Shown piece after piece: positions 54,374 through 62,826 of a stretch of DNA of 64,000 nucleotides (positions within the stretch are counted from its first letter, which is position 1; each line of letters begins with the position of its first letter). The notes below the pieces were generated by a model. The model saw only the letters and a program-made list of their open reading frames with translations, did not search any database and was not told the DNA's origin. Both the position numbers and the translations under genes were made by a program. This DNA comes from Moorella sp. Hama-1 (lineage in GTDB: Bacteria; Bacillota; DSM-521; Neomoorellales; Neomoorellaceae). Location: the NCBI RefSeq assembly GCF_023734095.1, contig NZ_AP024620.1, positions 2,786,501 through 2,850,500 of the forward strand. Reading direction: 5' to 3'.

Positions 54374-56320
54374 ATGGGTCAAGACACCCGGACCATTGAC
54401 GCTTTATTGAAGGAAAATCGTTCCTTCCCGCCCCCGCCGGCCTTTACGGCGGCAGCCAACGCCAGGGATGGCGAGCTCTACCGGGAAGGTGAAAACAGCG
54501 AGGAGTTCTGGGCCCGGGAGGCCGCTCGGCTCCACTGGTTCCGCCGCTGGGACCGGGTGCTGGAGTGGGATTACCCCCTGGCCTGGTGGTTTAACGGCGG
54601 TACCCTCAATGCTTCATATAATTGCCTGGACCGCCACGTTGAAACATGGCGCCGCAATAAGGCGGCCATTATCTGGGAGGGGGAACCGGGGGATTCCGTC
54701 GTCCTGACCTATCGCGACCTCTACCGGGAGGTCAACAAGTTTGCGGCCGTCCTGCGTTCCCTGGGGGTTAAGCGGGACGACCGGGTGACTATTTATCTGC
54801 CCATGATCCCGGAACTGCCCATCGCCATGCTGGCTTGCGCCCGGATCGGTGCCGTCCATAATGTGGTCTTCGGCGGCTTCAGCGCTGCCGCCCTGCGGGA
54901 CCGGATTAACGACATCGGCGCCAAAGTCCTCATAACCGCCGATGGGGGTTACCGTAAAGGCCGGGTCGTAGCTTTAAAAGAGAGTGCCGATACCGCCCTG
55001 GCCGGCACGCCCAGCATCGAGCGGGTCGTCGTCGCCAAGCGTACCGGTGAGAGGGTCAATTTGCAGCCCGGTCGCGACCTCTGGTGGCACGAGCTCATGG
55101 CCGCAGCCCCCCTGTATACGCCCCCGGAACACATGGAGGCCGAGGACCCCCTCTTTATTCTCCATACCAGCGGCACCACCGGCAAACCCAAGGGCGTGGT
55201 CCATACCACCGGCGGTTACCTGGTGGGTACGACTGCGACTTCCCATTATATTTTTGATCTGAAAGATGAGGATGTCTACTGGTGTACCGCCGATATCGGC
55301 TGGATCACCGGCCATAGCTACGTCGTTTATGGTCCCCTGGCCAACGGGGCGACGGTGCTGATGTATGAAGGCAGCCCCGACTATCCCCGGCCGGACCGCT
55401 ACTGGCAGATCATTGAAAAATACGGCGTCACCGTCTTTTATACCGCTCCCACGGCCATCCGCTCCTTTATGCGCTCCGGGCCTGCCTATCCGGCCCGGCA
55501 CGACCTCTCCTCCCTGCGGCTCCTGGGAAGCGTCGGTGAGCCTATCAACCCGGAGGCCTGGATGTGGTACTATAACTACATCGGCCACCACCGCTGCCCC
55601 ATTGTCGACACCTGGTGGCAGACGGAGACGGGGATGATCCTCATCAGCCCCCTGCCGGGATTGACCCCTTTAAAACCCGGCTCGGCCTGCCGGCCCTTCC
55701 CGGGGATTGATGCCGCCATTGTTGACGAGAAGGGCGAACCCGTTCCCCCGGGCCAGGGCGGTTACCTGGTGATTAAAAAACCCTGGCCGGCCATGATGCG
55801 CACCATCTTCGGCGACCCCGACCGTTATGTCAACCAGTACTGGAACCGCATCCCCGGTTACTACTTCACCGGTGACGGCGCCCGCCAGGATGAAGACGGC
55901 TATTTCTGGCTCCTGGGCCGGGTGGACGATGTCATCAACGTTTCCGGCCACCGCATCGGCACCATGGAGGTCGAAAGCGCCCTGGTAGACCACCAGCAGG
56001 TGGCCGAGGCCGCCGTAATCAGCCGGGAACACGAGATCAAGGGGCAGGCCATCGTCGCCTTTGTCACCCTGAAGGACGACGTCCCGGCCACCCCGGAACT
56101 GGCCCGGGAGCTCCGGGAACATGTGGCGCAAAAAATCGGCGCCCTGGCCCGGCCGGAAGAGATCTTCTTCACCGCCGAACTGCCCAAGACCCGCAGTGGC
56201 AAGATTATGCGTCGTCTCCTGCGGGACATCGCCGAGGGCCGTGCCTTAGGCGATATCTCCACCCTGGCCGACCCGGCTACAGTTGCCAAACTGAAAACCG
56301 CCTACGCTGAAGAGGCCTGA
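54374..56320 (+). CDS. acs: Acetyl-CoA synthetase (AMP-forming)
   Basis: Activates acetate to acetyl-CoA using ATP. ATG 54374 (648 residues) has GGGAG eight bases upstream; a GTG nine bases before would overlap that site. Motifs: AMP-binding [19 protein letters not shown] (about 262-280), [30 protein letters not shown] and the acetylatable lysine K610 in [11 protein letters not shown]. The 195-base gap upstream should contain its promoter; none is clear. It is followed by a terminator and a LytS/LytT pair. Confidence 0.96.
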   Translation: MGQDTRTIDALLKENRSFPPPPAFTAAANARDGELYREGENSEEFWAREAARLHWFRRWDRVLEWDYPLAWWFNGGTLNASYNCLDRHVETWRRNKAAIIWEGEPGDSVVLTYRDLYREVNKFAAVLRSLGVKRDDRVTIYLPMIPELPIAMLACARIGAVHNVVFGGFSAAALRDRINDIGAKVLITADGGYRKGRVVALKESADTALAGTPSIERVVVAKRTGERVNLQPGRDLWWHELMAAAPLYTPPEHMEAEDPLFILHTSGTTGKPKGVVHTTGGYLVGTTATSHYIFDLKDEDVYWCTADIGWITGHSYVVYGPLANGATVLMYEGSPDYPRPDRYWQIIEKYGVTVFYTAPTAIRSFMRSGPAYPARHDLSSLRLLGSVGEPINPEAWMWYYNYIGHHRCPIVDTWWQTETGMILISPLPGLTPLKPGSACRPFPGIDAAIVDEKGEPVPPGQGGYLVIKKPWPAMMRTIFGDPDRYVNQYWNRIPGYYFTGDGARQDEDGYFWLLGRVDDVINVSGHRIGTMEVESALVDHQQVAEAAVISREHEIKGQAIVAFVTLKDDVPATPELARELREHVAQKIGALARPEEIFFTAELPKTRSGKIMRRLLRDIAEGRALGDISTLADPATVAKLKTAYAEEA

Positions 56321-56377
56321 GAACTTGCTGGCTAGTCCGCACCTCTTCCTGTAAATTCTTGTAAGAGAGTATCAAAC

Positions 56378-56411
56378 AACCTCCCGGTGAAAACCTGGGG
56401 GGTTTTATTTT
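56378..56411 (+). terminator. Terminator after acs
   Basis: AACCTCCCGG pairs with CCTGGGGGGTT (one bulge), followed by TTATTTT. The remaining 250 bases before lytS contain no recognisable gene or clear promoter. Confidence 0.8.
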
Positions 56412-56668
56412 GCCTCTCCAAAAAACGCCAATTAAACTGCCGTCGCACACTTCATGGTCCTCGCTGCCAACAAATGCCTACCTGGTATTTCCATGTTCGC
56501 ATCGGAGGTAACTCGCCGTTGTTAATAGCTCCAACGGGTTCTCCCCAGCCGCTAGCTGGTATGATCTCTCTGATTGACAAGAAAGCCGCTTCGGTGTAGC
56601 ATGGAATTAACTACAAAGGATGGGATCCGCTTTCTTAATTTTCTTATCACCAGAACGGGGGACCGGTT

Positions 56669-58024
56669 ATGCACCGTAAAAACTACTTGCTTTTTGCTGC
56701 CCTGGCTGCAGGCGAAATCCTGACTGCCGCCCTTTTATTCCAGGTACCGCCCTTCCTGGCCATCCTTGCTTTTGGGATTTTCAACGCCCTGGGGGCGGGA
56801 CTGGTAAAGTCCTTCCAGGGACCACCCTGTTCTTTATCCCAGCCCCCGGAGGAGGAAGATACCAGCTTTAGCAACGACAGTATCTTTGCCTCTACCATGC
56901 AAATAGCCAACCAGACCCTGCCGGTCCTGCGCGGCGGTTTGAATGAAACTACCGCCGCCAAGACGGCCGAGATAATCCAGGACCTCACCCAGGTGCCGGC
57001 CATAGCCATTACCGACCGGGAGCGGGTCCTGACCTTTCTGGGTGTGGGTTGTGACCAGCACCAGGCCGGCGACCGGATACTCACCGAAGCCACCAAAGAG
57101 GTTATTGCCACCGGCCGGATGAAGGTGGTCAACACCCCCCAGGGCCTGTGCTGCCCCCGGTATGGTATGGGCTGCAACTGCCCCTTGAAATCGGCGGTCA
57201 TCGTTCCATTAAAATGCCGGGAGGAGATTGTCGGCGCCCTGAAGCTCTACCAAACGAAAGAGGGTCTCTTCCAGCCGGAGATCGTTCGCCTGGCCGCCGG
57301 CCTGGCCAATCTGTTGAGCCTGCAAATCGAGCTCTCAGAGCTGGACCGCCAGCGCCAGCTCCTCACCGAAGCCCGGCTGGAGGCCCTCAACGCCCAGATC
57401 AACCCCCATTTCTTCTTTAATACCCTGAACACTATCATCAGCTTCAGCCGCACAGACCCGGACCGGGCCCGGCGCCTGCTCATTCGCCTGGCCAACCTCT
57501 TCCGGCAAACCCTGAACCGCCATGGCAGTTTGACCACCCTGCGAGAGGAGTTAGAGTGCGTCCGTACCTACCTGGTCCTGGAAAAAGCCCGTTTTGGCAA
57601 CAAGTTCCGCTACCTGCAGGACGTACCGCCGGAACTCATGGATTACCATATCCCCGTCCTCAGCCTGCAGCCCCTGGTGGAGAATGCTGTTAATCACGGC
57701 CTGTTGCCCAAGGAAGGACCGGGTACGGTCAAGGTCTCCGGGCGCCTGAGGGACGGTGAACTCCACCTGGCCGTCAAGGATGACGGTACCGGCATTCCGA
57801 CCGAAAAGGTAAGCCTGGTCATGCAACCGGGTTACGGATCAGGTAACGGGGTGGGCCTCAGCAATGTCAACCTGCGTTTCCAGAGCCTGTATGGCCAGGA
57901 TTACGGCCTGCGCCTGACCAGCCAGGCCGGCCAGGGAACCACCGTCTTCTTGAGGGTACCGGTCCTGAAGGCAGCCACGGTCGAAGAAACCCCGGCAAAG
58001 GAGCTGCTGGCCAATGACGTTTAA
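56669..58024 (+). CDS. LytS-type sensor histidine kinase with Cys-rich GAF domain
   Basis: Two N-terminal membrane helices (YLLFAALAAGEILTAALLFQ, FLAILAFGIFNALGAGLV), a cytoplasmic GAF-like domain (about 75-220) and a LytS/His_kinase domain with H247 in AQINPHFFFNTLNTI and ATP site GTGIPTEKV, GVGLSNVNLRF. The GAF domain has six Cys (C128, C161, C162, C169, C171, C183) in GVGCDQ, LCCPRYGMGCNCPLK and KCREE, a pattern that could hold an Fe-S cluster, haem or zinc; this is inference. It overlaps the response regulator by 11 bases. Target is unknown; acs lies just upstream. Confidence 0.87.
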   Translation: MHRKNYLLFAALAAGEILTAALLFQVPPFLAILAFGIFNALGAGLVKSFQGPPCSLSQPPEEEDTSFSNDSIFASTMQIANQTLPVLRGGLNETTAAKTAEIIQDLTQVPAIAITDRERVLTFLGVGCDQHQAGDRILTEATKEVIATGRMKVVNTPQGLCCPRYGMGCNCPLKSAVIVPLKCREEIVGALKLYQTKEGLFQPEIVRLAAGLANLLSLQIELSELDRQRQLLTEARLEALNAQINPHFFFNTLNTIISFSRTDPDRARRLLIRLANLFRQTLNRHGSLTTLREELECVRTYLVLEKARFGNKFRYLQDVPPELMDYHIPVLSLQPLVENAVNHGLLPKEGPGTVKVSGRLRDGELHLAVKDDGTGIPTEKVSLVMQPGYGSGNGVGLSNVNLRFQSLYGQDYGLRLTSQAGQGTTVFLRVPVLKAATVEETPAKELLANDV

Positions 58025-58784
58025 AGCCTTAATAGTCGATGATGAATACCCGGCGCGCCAGGAACTGCGTTTCATGCTCCAGGAGTTTAAAGACATCGAA
58101 GTCGTCGGCGAGGCCACCAATGCCCGGGAAACCCTGAACCTGGTCAGTGCCCTGGACTATACCATCCTTTTCCTGGATATCAACATGCCCGGGATAAACG
58201 GCCTGGAGCTCTCCCGGGCTATTCAGAAGCGGCCCAACCCGCCCTTTATTATCTTTGTCACCGCCTATGGGGAGTACGCCCTGCAGGCCTTTGAAGTCAA
58301 CGCCGTTGACTACCTCTTAAAACCCTTTGATGAGAAACGCCTGCGCCAGGCCATTGAAAAGGTCCGCCGCCTGGTGGAGCAGCGCCAGCAACAGCCGGCT
58401 GCTGCCGGAGCCGAAGCCGGCCATAGTAATAATGGTAACCGGGGGCGCCTCAACCGCCTGCCGGTAGAGAAGGATGGCAAAACCATCCTCCTGGACCAGA
58501 ACGACCTGATCTACGCCTGTACCCAGGGGGACAGCGTCTACTTGAAAACCTCCGGCGACCAATACCTGACCCGTTTCACTTTAAAGGAACTGGAGAGCCG
58601 CCTGGATCCCCGCAGTTTCTTTCGCTGCCACCGTTGCTATATCGTTAACCTGAACCGGGTACGCGAGCTGGTCCCCTTCTTTAACGGTACCTATACCCTC
58701 ATTATGGCCGACAAGCAGCAGAGCGAGGTGCCGGTCAGCCGCAACCAGGCCCGGAAATTAAAAAACCTACTGGGTATTAATTAG
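58014..58784 (+). CDS. LytTR-family response regulator
   Basis: Receiver domain with phospho-Asp D55 (ILFLDINMPGINGLE) and Lys in YLLKPFDEKRL, linker with a short Gln/Ala-rich stretch (EQRQQQPAAAGAEAG), then a LytTR DNA-binding domain (LNRLPVEKDGKTILLDQND, FFRCHRCYIVNLNRVRELV). 256 residues. Partner of the upstream kinase; LytTR sites are not identified in the window. Confidence 0.9.
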   Translation: MTFKALIVDDEYPARQELRFMLQEFKDIEVVGEATNARETLNLVSALDYTILFLDINMPGINGLELSRAIQKRPNPPFIIFVTAYGEYALQAFEVNAVDYLLKPFDEKRLRQAIEKVRRLVEQRQQQPAAAGAEAGHSNNGNRGRLNRLPVEKDGKTILLDQNDLIYACTQGDSVYLKTSGDQYLTRFTLKELESRLDPRSFFRCHRCYIVNLNRVRELVPFFNGTYTLIMADKQQSEVPVSRNQARKLKNLLGIN

Positions 58785-58797
58785 GAGCCGGCCCTTT

Positions 58798-60927
58798 TTA
58801 CCAGTGGGGATCTTTATAGCGTAAAGTCCTGGTGGCGTTGAAGATAGCTGCCAGGGCTACGCCCACGTCGGCAAAGACGGCTTCCCAGATAGTCGCCACG
58901 CCGAAGGCCCCCAGGACCAGGAAGAAGGCCTTGATGCTCAGGGCCAGGACCACGTTCTGCCGGACGATGAGGCCGGTGTGCCGGGCAATGCGCACGGCCG
59001 TGGCCAGCCGGGAGGGAGCGTCCTCCATGAGGACCACGTCGGCGGCCTCGATGGCAGCGTCGCTCCCCAGGCCGCCCATGGCCACCCCGATGTCGGCCCT
59101 GGTGATAACCGGGGCATCGTTGATGCCGTCACCGACAAAGGCCAGCTTCTGCCGGCGGCGGTCGGGCAGGGCGGCCTGCAATGCTTCCACCCGGGCCACC
59201 TTGTCTTCCGGCAACAACTCCGCAAAGTAGGTGTCCAGTCCCAGGTCGGCAGCCACCCGGCGGGCTACAGCCTCCTCATCGCCGGTAAGGAGCACTACCT
59301 GCTTCACCCCCAGCTCCCGCAGCCCGGCAATGGCCGCCCGGGCGTCGGGTTTCACCTCATCGGCGATGACAATATAGCCGGCAAAGACGCCGTCAATGAC
59401 CACATGGACGCCGGTTCCGGCCACATTACAGATCTCATGGGGGATATCCTCCCGGTGCAGCAGGCGGTCGTTTCCGGCCAGGACCCGTCTTCCCCCCACT
59501 ACGGCCTGAATACCGTGCCCGGGGATCTCCTGGTAATCCTGTACCTGGTCCGGGGCGATCTCACCGCCGTAGGCCTCCCGGATGGATTGGGCAATGGGGT
59601 GGTTGGAGTAAACCTCGGCAGCGGCGGCCGTGGCCAGGAGCTCTTCCTGGCTAAAGCCATTGTAGGGAACAACCTGGCTGACCCGGAACACACCCCGGGT
59701 CAGGGTGCCCGTCTTATCAAAGACGACGGTATGCAGGGCGGACAGGGCATCCAGGAAGCTGGCGCCCTTGACCAGGACGCCCTGACGGGAAGCGGCCCCG
59801 ATGCCGCCGAAGTACCCCAGGGGTATGGAGACCACCAGGGCGCAGGGGCAGGAGATGACCAGCAGGACCAGGGCGCGGTAAATCCAGGTGGCGAAGGTGG
59901 CCCCGGGCAGGACCAGGGGCGGGATGAGGGCCAGGGCCAGGGCTCCCAGGACTACTGCCGGGGTGTAGTAACGGGAAAAGGCGGTGATGAACTGCTCCGT
60001 CGGCGCCTTGCGGGCGGCGGCATGCTCCACCAGGTCTAGGATGCGGGCCACCGAGGATTCTGCGAAGGGCCGGGTTACCTTTACCGTCAGGAGCCCCTGG
60101 CCGTTAACCATCCCGGCCAGGATCCCTTCCCCTTTTTCCACCTTGCGGGGGACGGATTCCCCGGTCAGGGCCGCAGTATCAACGAAGGAGACACCCTCCA
60201 AAACCTCGCCGTCCAGGGGTACCTTCTCCCCGGGTTTGATAACTATTGTTTGGCCTACCGCCACCTCCTCCGGCCGTACCTGCTTCGTTTCACCATTAAG
60301 CTTCAAATTGGCGTACTGGGGCCGGATATCCAGCAGGGCGGCAATGGAGCGGCGGGAACGGTTGACGGCCCGCCCCTGGAAATACTCGCCGACGGCGTAA
60401 AAAAGCATTACCCCCACCGCTTCGGGCAACTGGTGAATGGCAATGGCCCCGGTGGTAGCTATAGTCATCAAAAATGTCTCATCAAAAAATCGGCCGCGGA
60501 TCAGGTTACGACCGGCGGCCCGGATTACCGGCCAGCCCACCAGGAGGTAGGCGGTAAGCAAGATGCCATATTCGGCCCAGGAGTAAGGGGTGCGGTGCAG
60601 CCATTCATTAAAGATAAGTCCCGGTACCAGGAGCAGGGCGGCGATTACAATTAGGTAAAGGTTTCTCCCGTCTTCCTCCCCTTCCCTTTCTCCTTCTTCC
60701 CTTGTACCTTCCCCGGCAACGGCATCGCCGGTGGGTTCGAGGAGCCGCACCCCCGGCTCCACCCGGGCAATAACCTCCCGGGCTGCAGCCAGCATCTCCG
60801 GGGGCGCCTCCAGGCTCCCGGCGGCAAAATTAATGACCGCCTGCTCCAGACCTTTCACCCGCCGCAGTTCCTGTTCCAATTTGGCGGCGCAAGCAGCACA
60901 ATCCAGGCCGTCGAGCTGGTAACGCAT
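58798..60927 (-). CDS. cadA: Heavy-metal P1B-type ATPase (Cd/Zn/Pb type)
   Basis: Pumps divalent soft metals out of the cell. N-terminal metal-binding GLDCAAC (residues 7-13 from ATG 60927), an acidic linker, transmembrane CPC motif (about 360-362), phosphorylation loop DKTGT and TGES actuator loop, followed by GDGINDAPVI. The CPC form with a DKTGTLT and GLDCAAC head fits CadA/ZntA rather than copper pumps. ATG 60927 has GGAG at eight bases. It is transcribed after the ArsR-type sensor. Confidence 0.92.
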   Translation of the reverse strand: MRYQLDGLDCAACAAKLEQELRRVKGLEQAVINFAAGSLEAPPEMLAAAREVIARVEPGVRLLEPTGDAVAGEGTREEGEREGEEDGRNLYLIVIAALLLVPGLIFNEWLHRTPYSWAEYGILLTAYLLVGWPVIRAAGRNLIRGRFFDETFLMTIATTGAIAIHQLPEAVGVMLFYAVGEYFQGRAVNRSRRSIAALLDIRPQYANLKLNGETKQVRPEEVAVGQTIVIKPGEKVPLDGEVLEGVSFVDTAALTGESVPRKVEKGEGILAGMVNGQGLLTVKVTRPFAESSVARILDLVEHAAARKAPTEQFITAFSRYYTPAVVLGALALALIPPLVLPGATFATWIYRALVLLVISCPCALVVSIPLGYFGGIGAASRQGVLVKGASFLDALSALHTVVFDKTGTLTRGVFRVSQVVPYNGFSQEELLATAAAAEVYSNHPIAQSIREAYGGEIAPDQVQDYQEIPGHGIQAVVGGRRVLAGNDRLLHREDIPHEICNVAGTGVHVVIDGVFAGYIVIADEVKPDARAAIAGLRELGVKQVVLLTGDEEAVARRVAADLGLDTYFAELLPEDKVARVEALQAALPDRRRQKLAFVGDGINDAPVITRADIGVAMGGLGSDAAIEAADVVLMEDAPSRLATAVRIARHTGLIVRQNVVLALSIKAFFLVLGAFGVATIWEAVFADVGVALAAIFNATRTLRYKDPHW

Positions 60928-60977
60928 ATTTTCCACTCCAGTCCCGTTTATACTCTCTCCTGTTTATCCTTTCTCCC

Positions 60978-60998
60978 GGCCGGATAGGGTATCCGGCC
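60978..60998 (-). other. Hairpin in front of the metal ATPase
   Basis: Perfect nine-base arms GGCCGGATA and TATCCGGCC with a three-base loop, between the sensor stop and the ATPase start; a second small hairpin (ACCGGG-CCCGGT) lies close to the sensor stop. No T run, so an RNA-processing or translation-control role is possible. Confidence 0.4.
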
Positions 60999-61126
60999 AA
61001 CCCCCTTCATAACAAACGCCAGGTCACGGAAGTAAACTGCCTGCACCGGGCGCACCCATTGAACCTGATTAAAATCGCCAGCTACCGGGAAAGCCCGGTT
61101 TTAAGAGCGACCCGGAATCAGTCTCC

Positions 61127-61480
61127 TCACCTGTACTCGGCAAAGTGCTCCTGAGCCTCGCGGATGAGGTGGACGATATGCTCGTCGTCCAGGGAGTAAT
61201 AAACCATCTTGCCGTCCTGGCGGTACTTGACCAGGCGCAGAGCCTTGAGAAGTCGCAAGTGGTGGGAAATGGCCGGCAGGCTCATATCCAGAATCGCGGC
61301 TATATCACAGACACAGAGTTCCTGAAAGGAAAGCAAGTAGAGGATCTTAGTCCGGGTTTCATCCCCCAGCACCTTGAAGAGTTCTGATAGCCCGGCAACC
61401 TCTACTACCTTCTCCCGCAGGCCTTCCGCCCGGCCTGTGGGACAAAAGGTGTCGCACAAATCATTATTGGCTCCTGTCAT
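61127..61480 (-). CDS. ArsR/SmtB-family metal-responsive repressor (CadC-like)
   Basis: 117-residue winged-helix repressor. Metal-site residues can be seen at two places: an N-terminal/alpha-3 site of C9, C13, C56 and C58 (NDLCDTFC, ELCVCDIA), as in CadC, and an alpha-5 site of D99, H101, H112 and E115 (DDEHIVHL...EHFAEY), as in SmtB. DNA recognition: MSLPAISHHLRLLKALRLV. It is the first gene of the metal-efflux operon and should be released by Cd, Pb or Zn. Confidence 0.92.
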   Translation of the reverse strand: MTGANNDLCDTFCPTGRAEGLREKVVEVAGLSELFKVLGDETRTKILYLLSFQELCVCDIAAILDMSLPAISHHLRLLKALRLVKYRQDGKMVYYSLDDEHIVHLIREAQEHFAEYR

Positions 61481-61527
61481 GTTTATGCCCCCTGTCGCGG
61501 AGAACGATTAAGCAACTGTTTAAGTGT

Positions 61528-61556
61528 ATTATATGACTCGTTCTTCCCCCAGTCAA
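61528..61556 (-). promoter_or_regulatory. Promoter of the metal-efflux operon
   Basis: TTGACT, 17 bases, TATAAT on the minus strand, 48 bases upstream of the repressor start. The flanking AACTGTTTAAGTG and ATATGACTCG may form the operator. The rest of 61557-61782 contains nothing recognisable. Confidence 0.8.
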
Positions 61557-61782
61557 GAAAAAACACCATCCGGCCGTACTGACGTAGCAAAAAATCGTCC
61601 TAATCCGCGCCTGCCAGGAACCTCAGCCTGCCTGATAACGGTACTCATACTATTTACCTCTACCTCAACTCCTTGATCCCATTCAAACGTTTGCCCGATC
61701 ACTAAAAACCACCCTTATGGCCCTGTACAGACATTGTCCATACTTAGAAAAAAAATATCAAGAATAATCTTACCGGGTCACC

Positions 61783-62613
61783 CTACACGTAGCTGTGGAG
61801 CCCCGACAGGAAGAGGTTGACGCCAAAGTAGGTAAAGAGGACTGCCAGAAAGCCGATAACCGCCATCCAGGCCGCCCGGTGGCCTTTCCAGCCGTAGGTC
61901 AAGCGGGCGTGGAGGTAGACGGCGTAAATAAGCCAGGTAATCAGGGCCCAGGTCTCCTTGGGGTCCCAGCTCCAGTAAGCGCCCCAGGCTCGTTCCGCCC
62001 AGATAGCCCCGGTAATGAGGACCAGGGTCATAAAGGGAAAGGCAAAGGCTATGGCGCTGTAATTCAGTTCGTCCAGGGTCTTTAAATCCGGTAATAGCCG
62101 ATAGAGGCCGCTGGCAAGATTCCCGGCCAGCTCCTGCCACTCCTTAATCAGGTACATAATGGCCACGCCAAAGGAGATTCCGAAACCGCCGTAGGCCAGG
62201 ATGGCCGTAAAGACGTGCAGCTGCAGCCAGTAGCTCTGCAGGGCCGGCACCAGGGGCCGGATCTCCCGGGGGAGAACGGCGGCGTAACCGAGCAAAGCAA
62301 AGATCAGGGGCAGCACGAAGGCCCCCAGGGCTCTAATGGCGTAACGCCGTGCGACCACCAGGAAGACCAGGGCGATCCCCCAGGCGAAGAGGGAGGTAAA
62401 CTCATACATATTGCTGAAGGGCAACCTGCCGGCGGCCAGGGTCCGGGCCCCCAGGGCCAGGGTTTGAAGGATAAAGGCCGCGCCCGTCACGAAAAAGGCC
62501 AGGCGGCCGGTTTTCTCCCGGCGCCGGGTCAGGGCGATAAAATAAAGGACCATGGCCAGCAGGTAGAGAACTACCGCCGGGCTGAAAAAGATATTTTCCC
62601 AGGTGCTAATCAT
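61783..62613 (-). CDS. ccsB: Cytochrome c biogenesis protein CcsB (CcsA/ResC type)
   Basis: Polytopic protein of system II cytochrome c maturation, presenting haem outside the membrane. 276 residues with about eight helices and the haem-binding tryptophan-rich motif WGAYWSWDPKETWALITWL; conserved histidines lie in LHVFTAILAY and YLHARLTYG. Works with the ResB/Ccs1 protein whose gene precedes it. The two genes are separated by the second copy of the 143-bp repeat. Confidence 0.92.
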   Translation of the reverse strand: MISTWENIFFSPAVVLYLLAMVLYFIALTRRREKTGRLAFFVTGAAFILQTLALGARTLAAGRLPFSNMYEFTSLFAWGIALVFLVVARRYAIRALGAFVLPLIFALLGYAAVLPREIRPLVPALQSYWLQLHVFTAILAYGGFGISFGVAIMYLIKEWQELAGNLASGLYRLLPDLKTLDELNYSAIAFAFPFMTLVLITGAIWAERAWGAYWSWDPKETWALITWLIYAVYLHARLTYGWKGHRAAWMAVIGFLAVLFTYFGVNLFLSGLHSYV

Positions 62614-62666
62614 TCTGGTCCTCCCCTGTTCTGCTTTTCCTGCTTCGTTGAAACACCCATGAGGGG

Positions 62667-62809
62667 CTCCTCCGAAATGAGATGTGTGAGGTTGGAGGTG
62701 AGAGGTGGAAGGCTCGTCGAAACTGGCTGCGTCAGTTTCAGATTAAAGCTTGCTCGCCTCTCATTTCTTCCCTTCGTTGGTGGCGGCCCGTCGCCATGAG
62801 GGGCTCCTC
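62667..62809. repeat. 143-bp palindromic dispersed repeat, copy B
   Basis: Same length and organisation as 42138-42280: CTCCTC ends, GAAATGAGA and TCTCATTTC outer arms, central AAACTG...CAGTTT hairpin with one change. It is flanked by a direct repeat CATGAGGGGCTCCTC at 62659 and 62796. Like copy A it lies between two same-strand genes. Confidence 0.9.
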
Positions 62810-62826
62810 AAAAATAAGTGGCTCGG

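Noticed and set aside
58978-60039. Long plus-strand open frame of 353 codons
   Set aside because: It is antisense to the metal ATPase, rich in Gly, Asp and Gln, with no family features; typical antisense shadow in GC-rich DNA.
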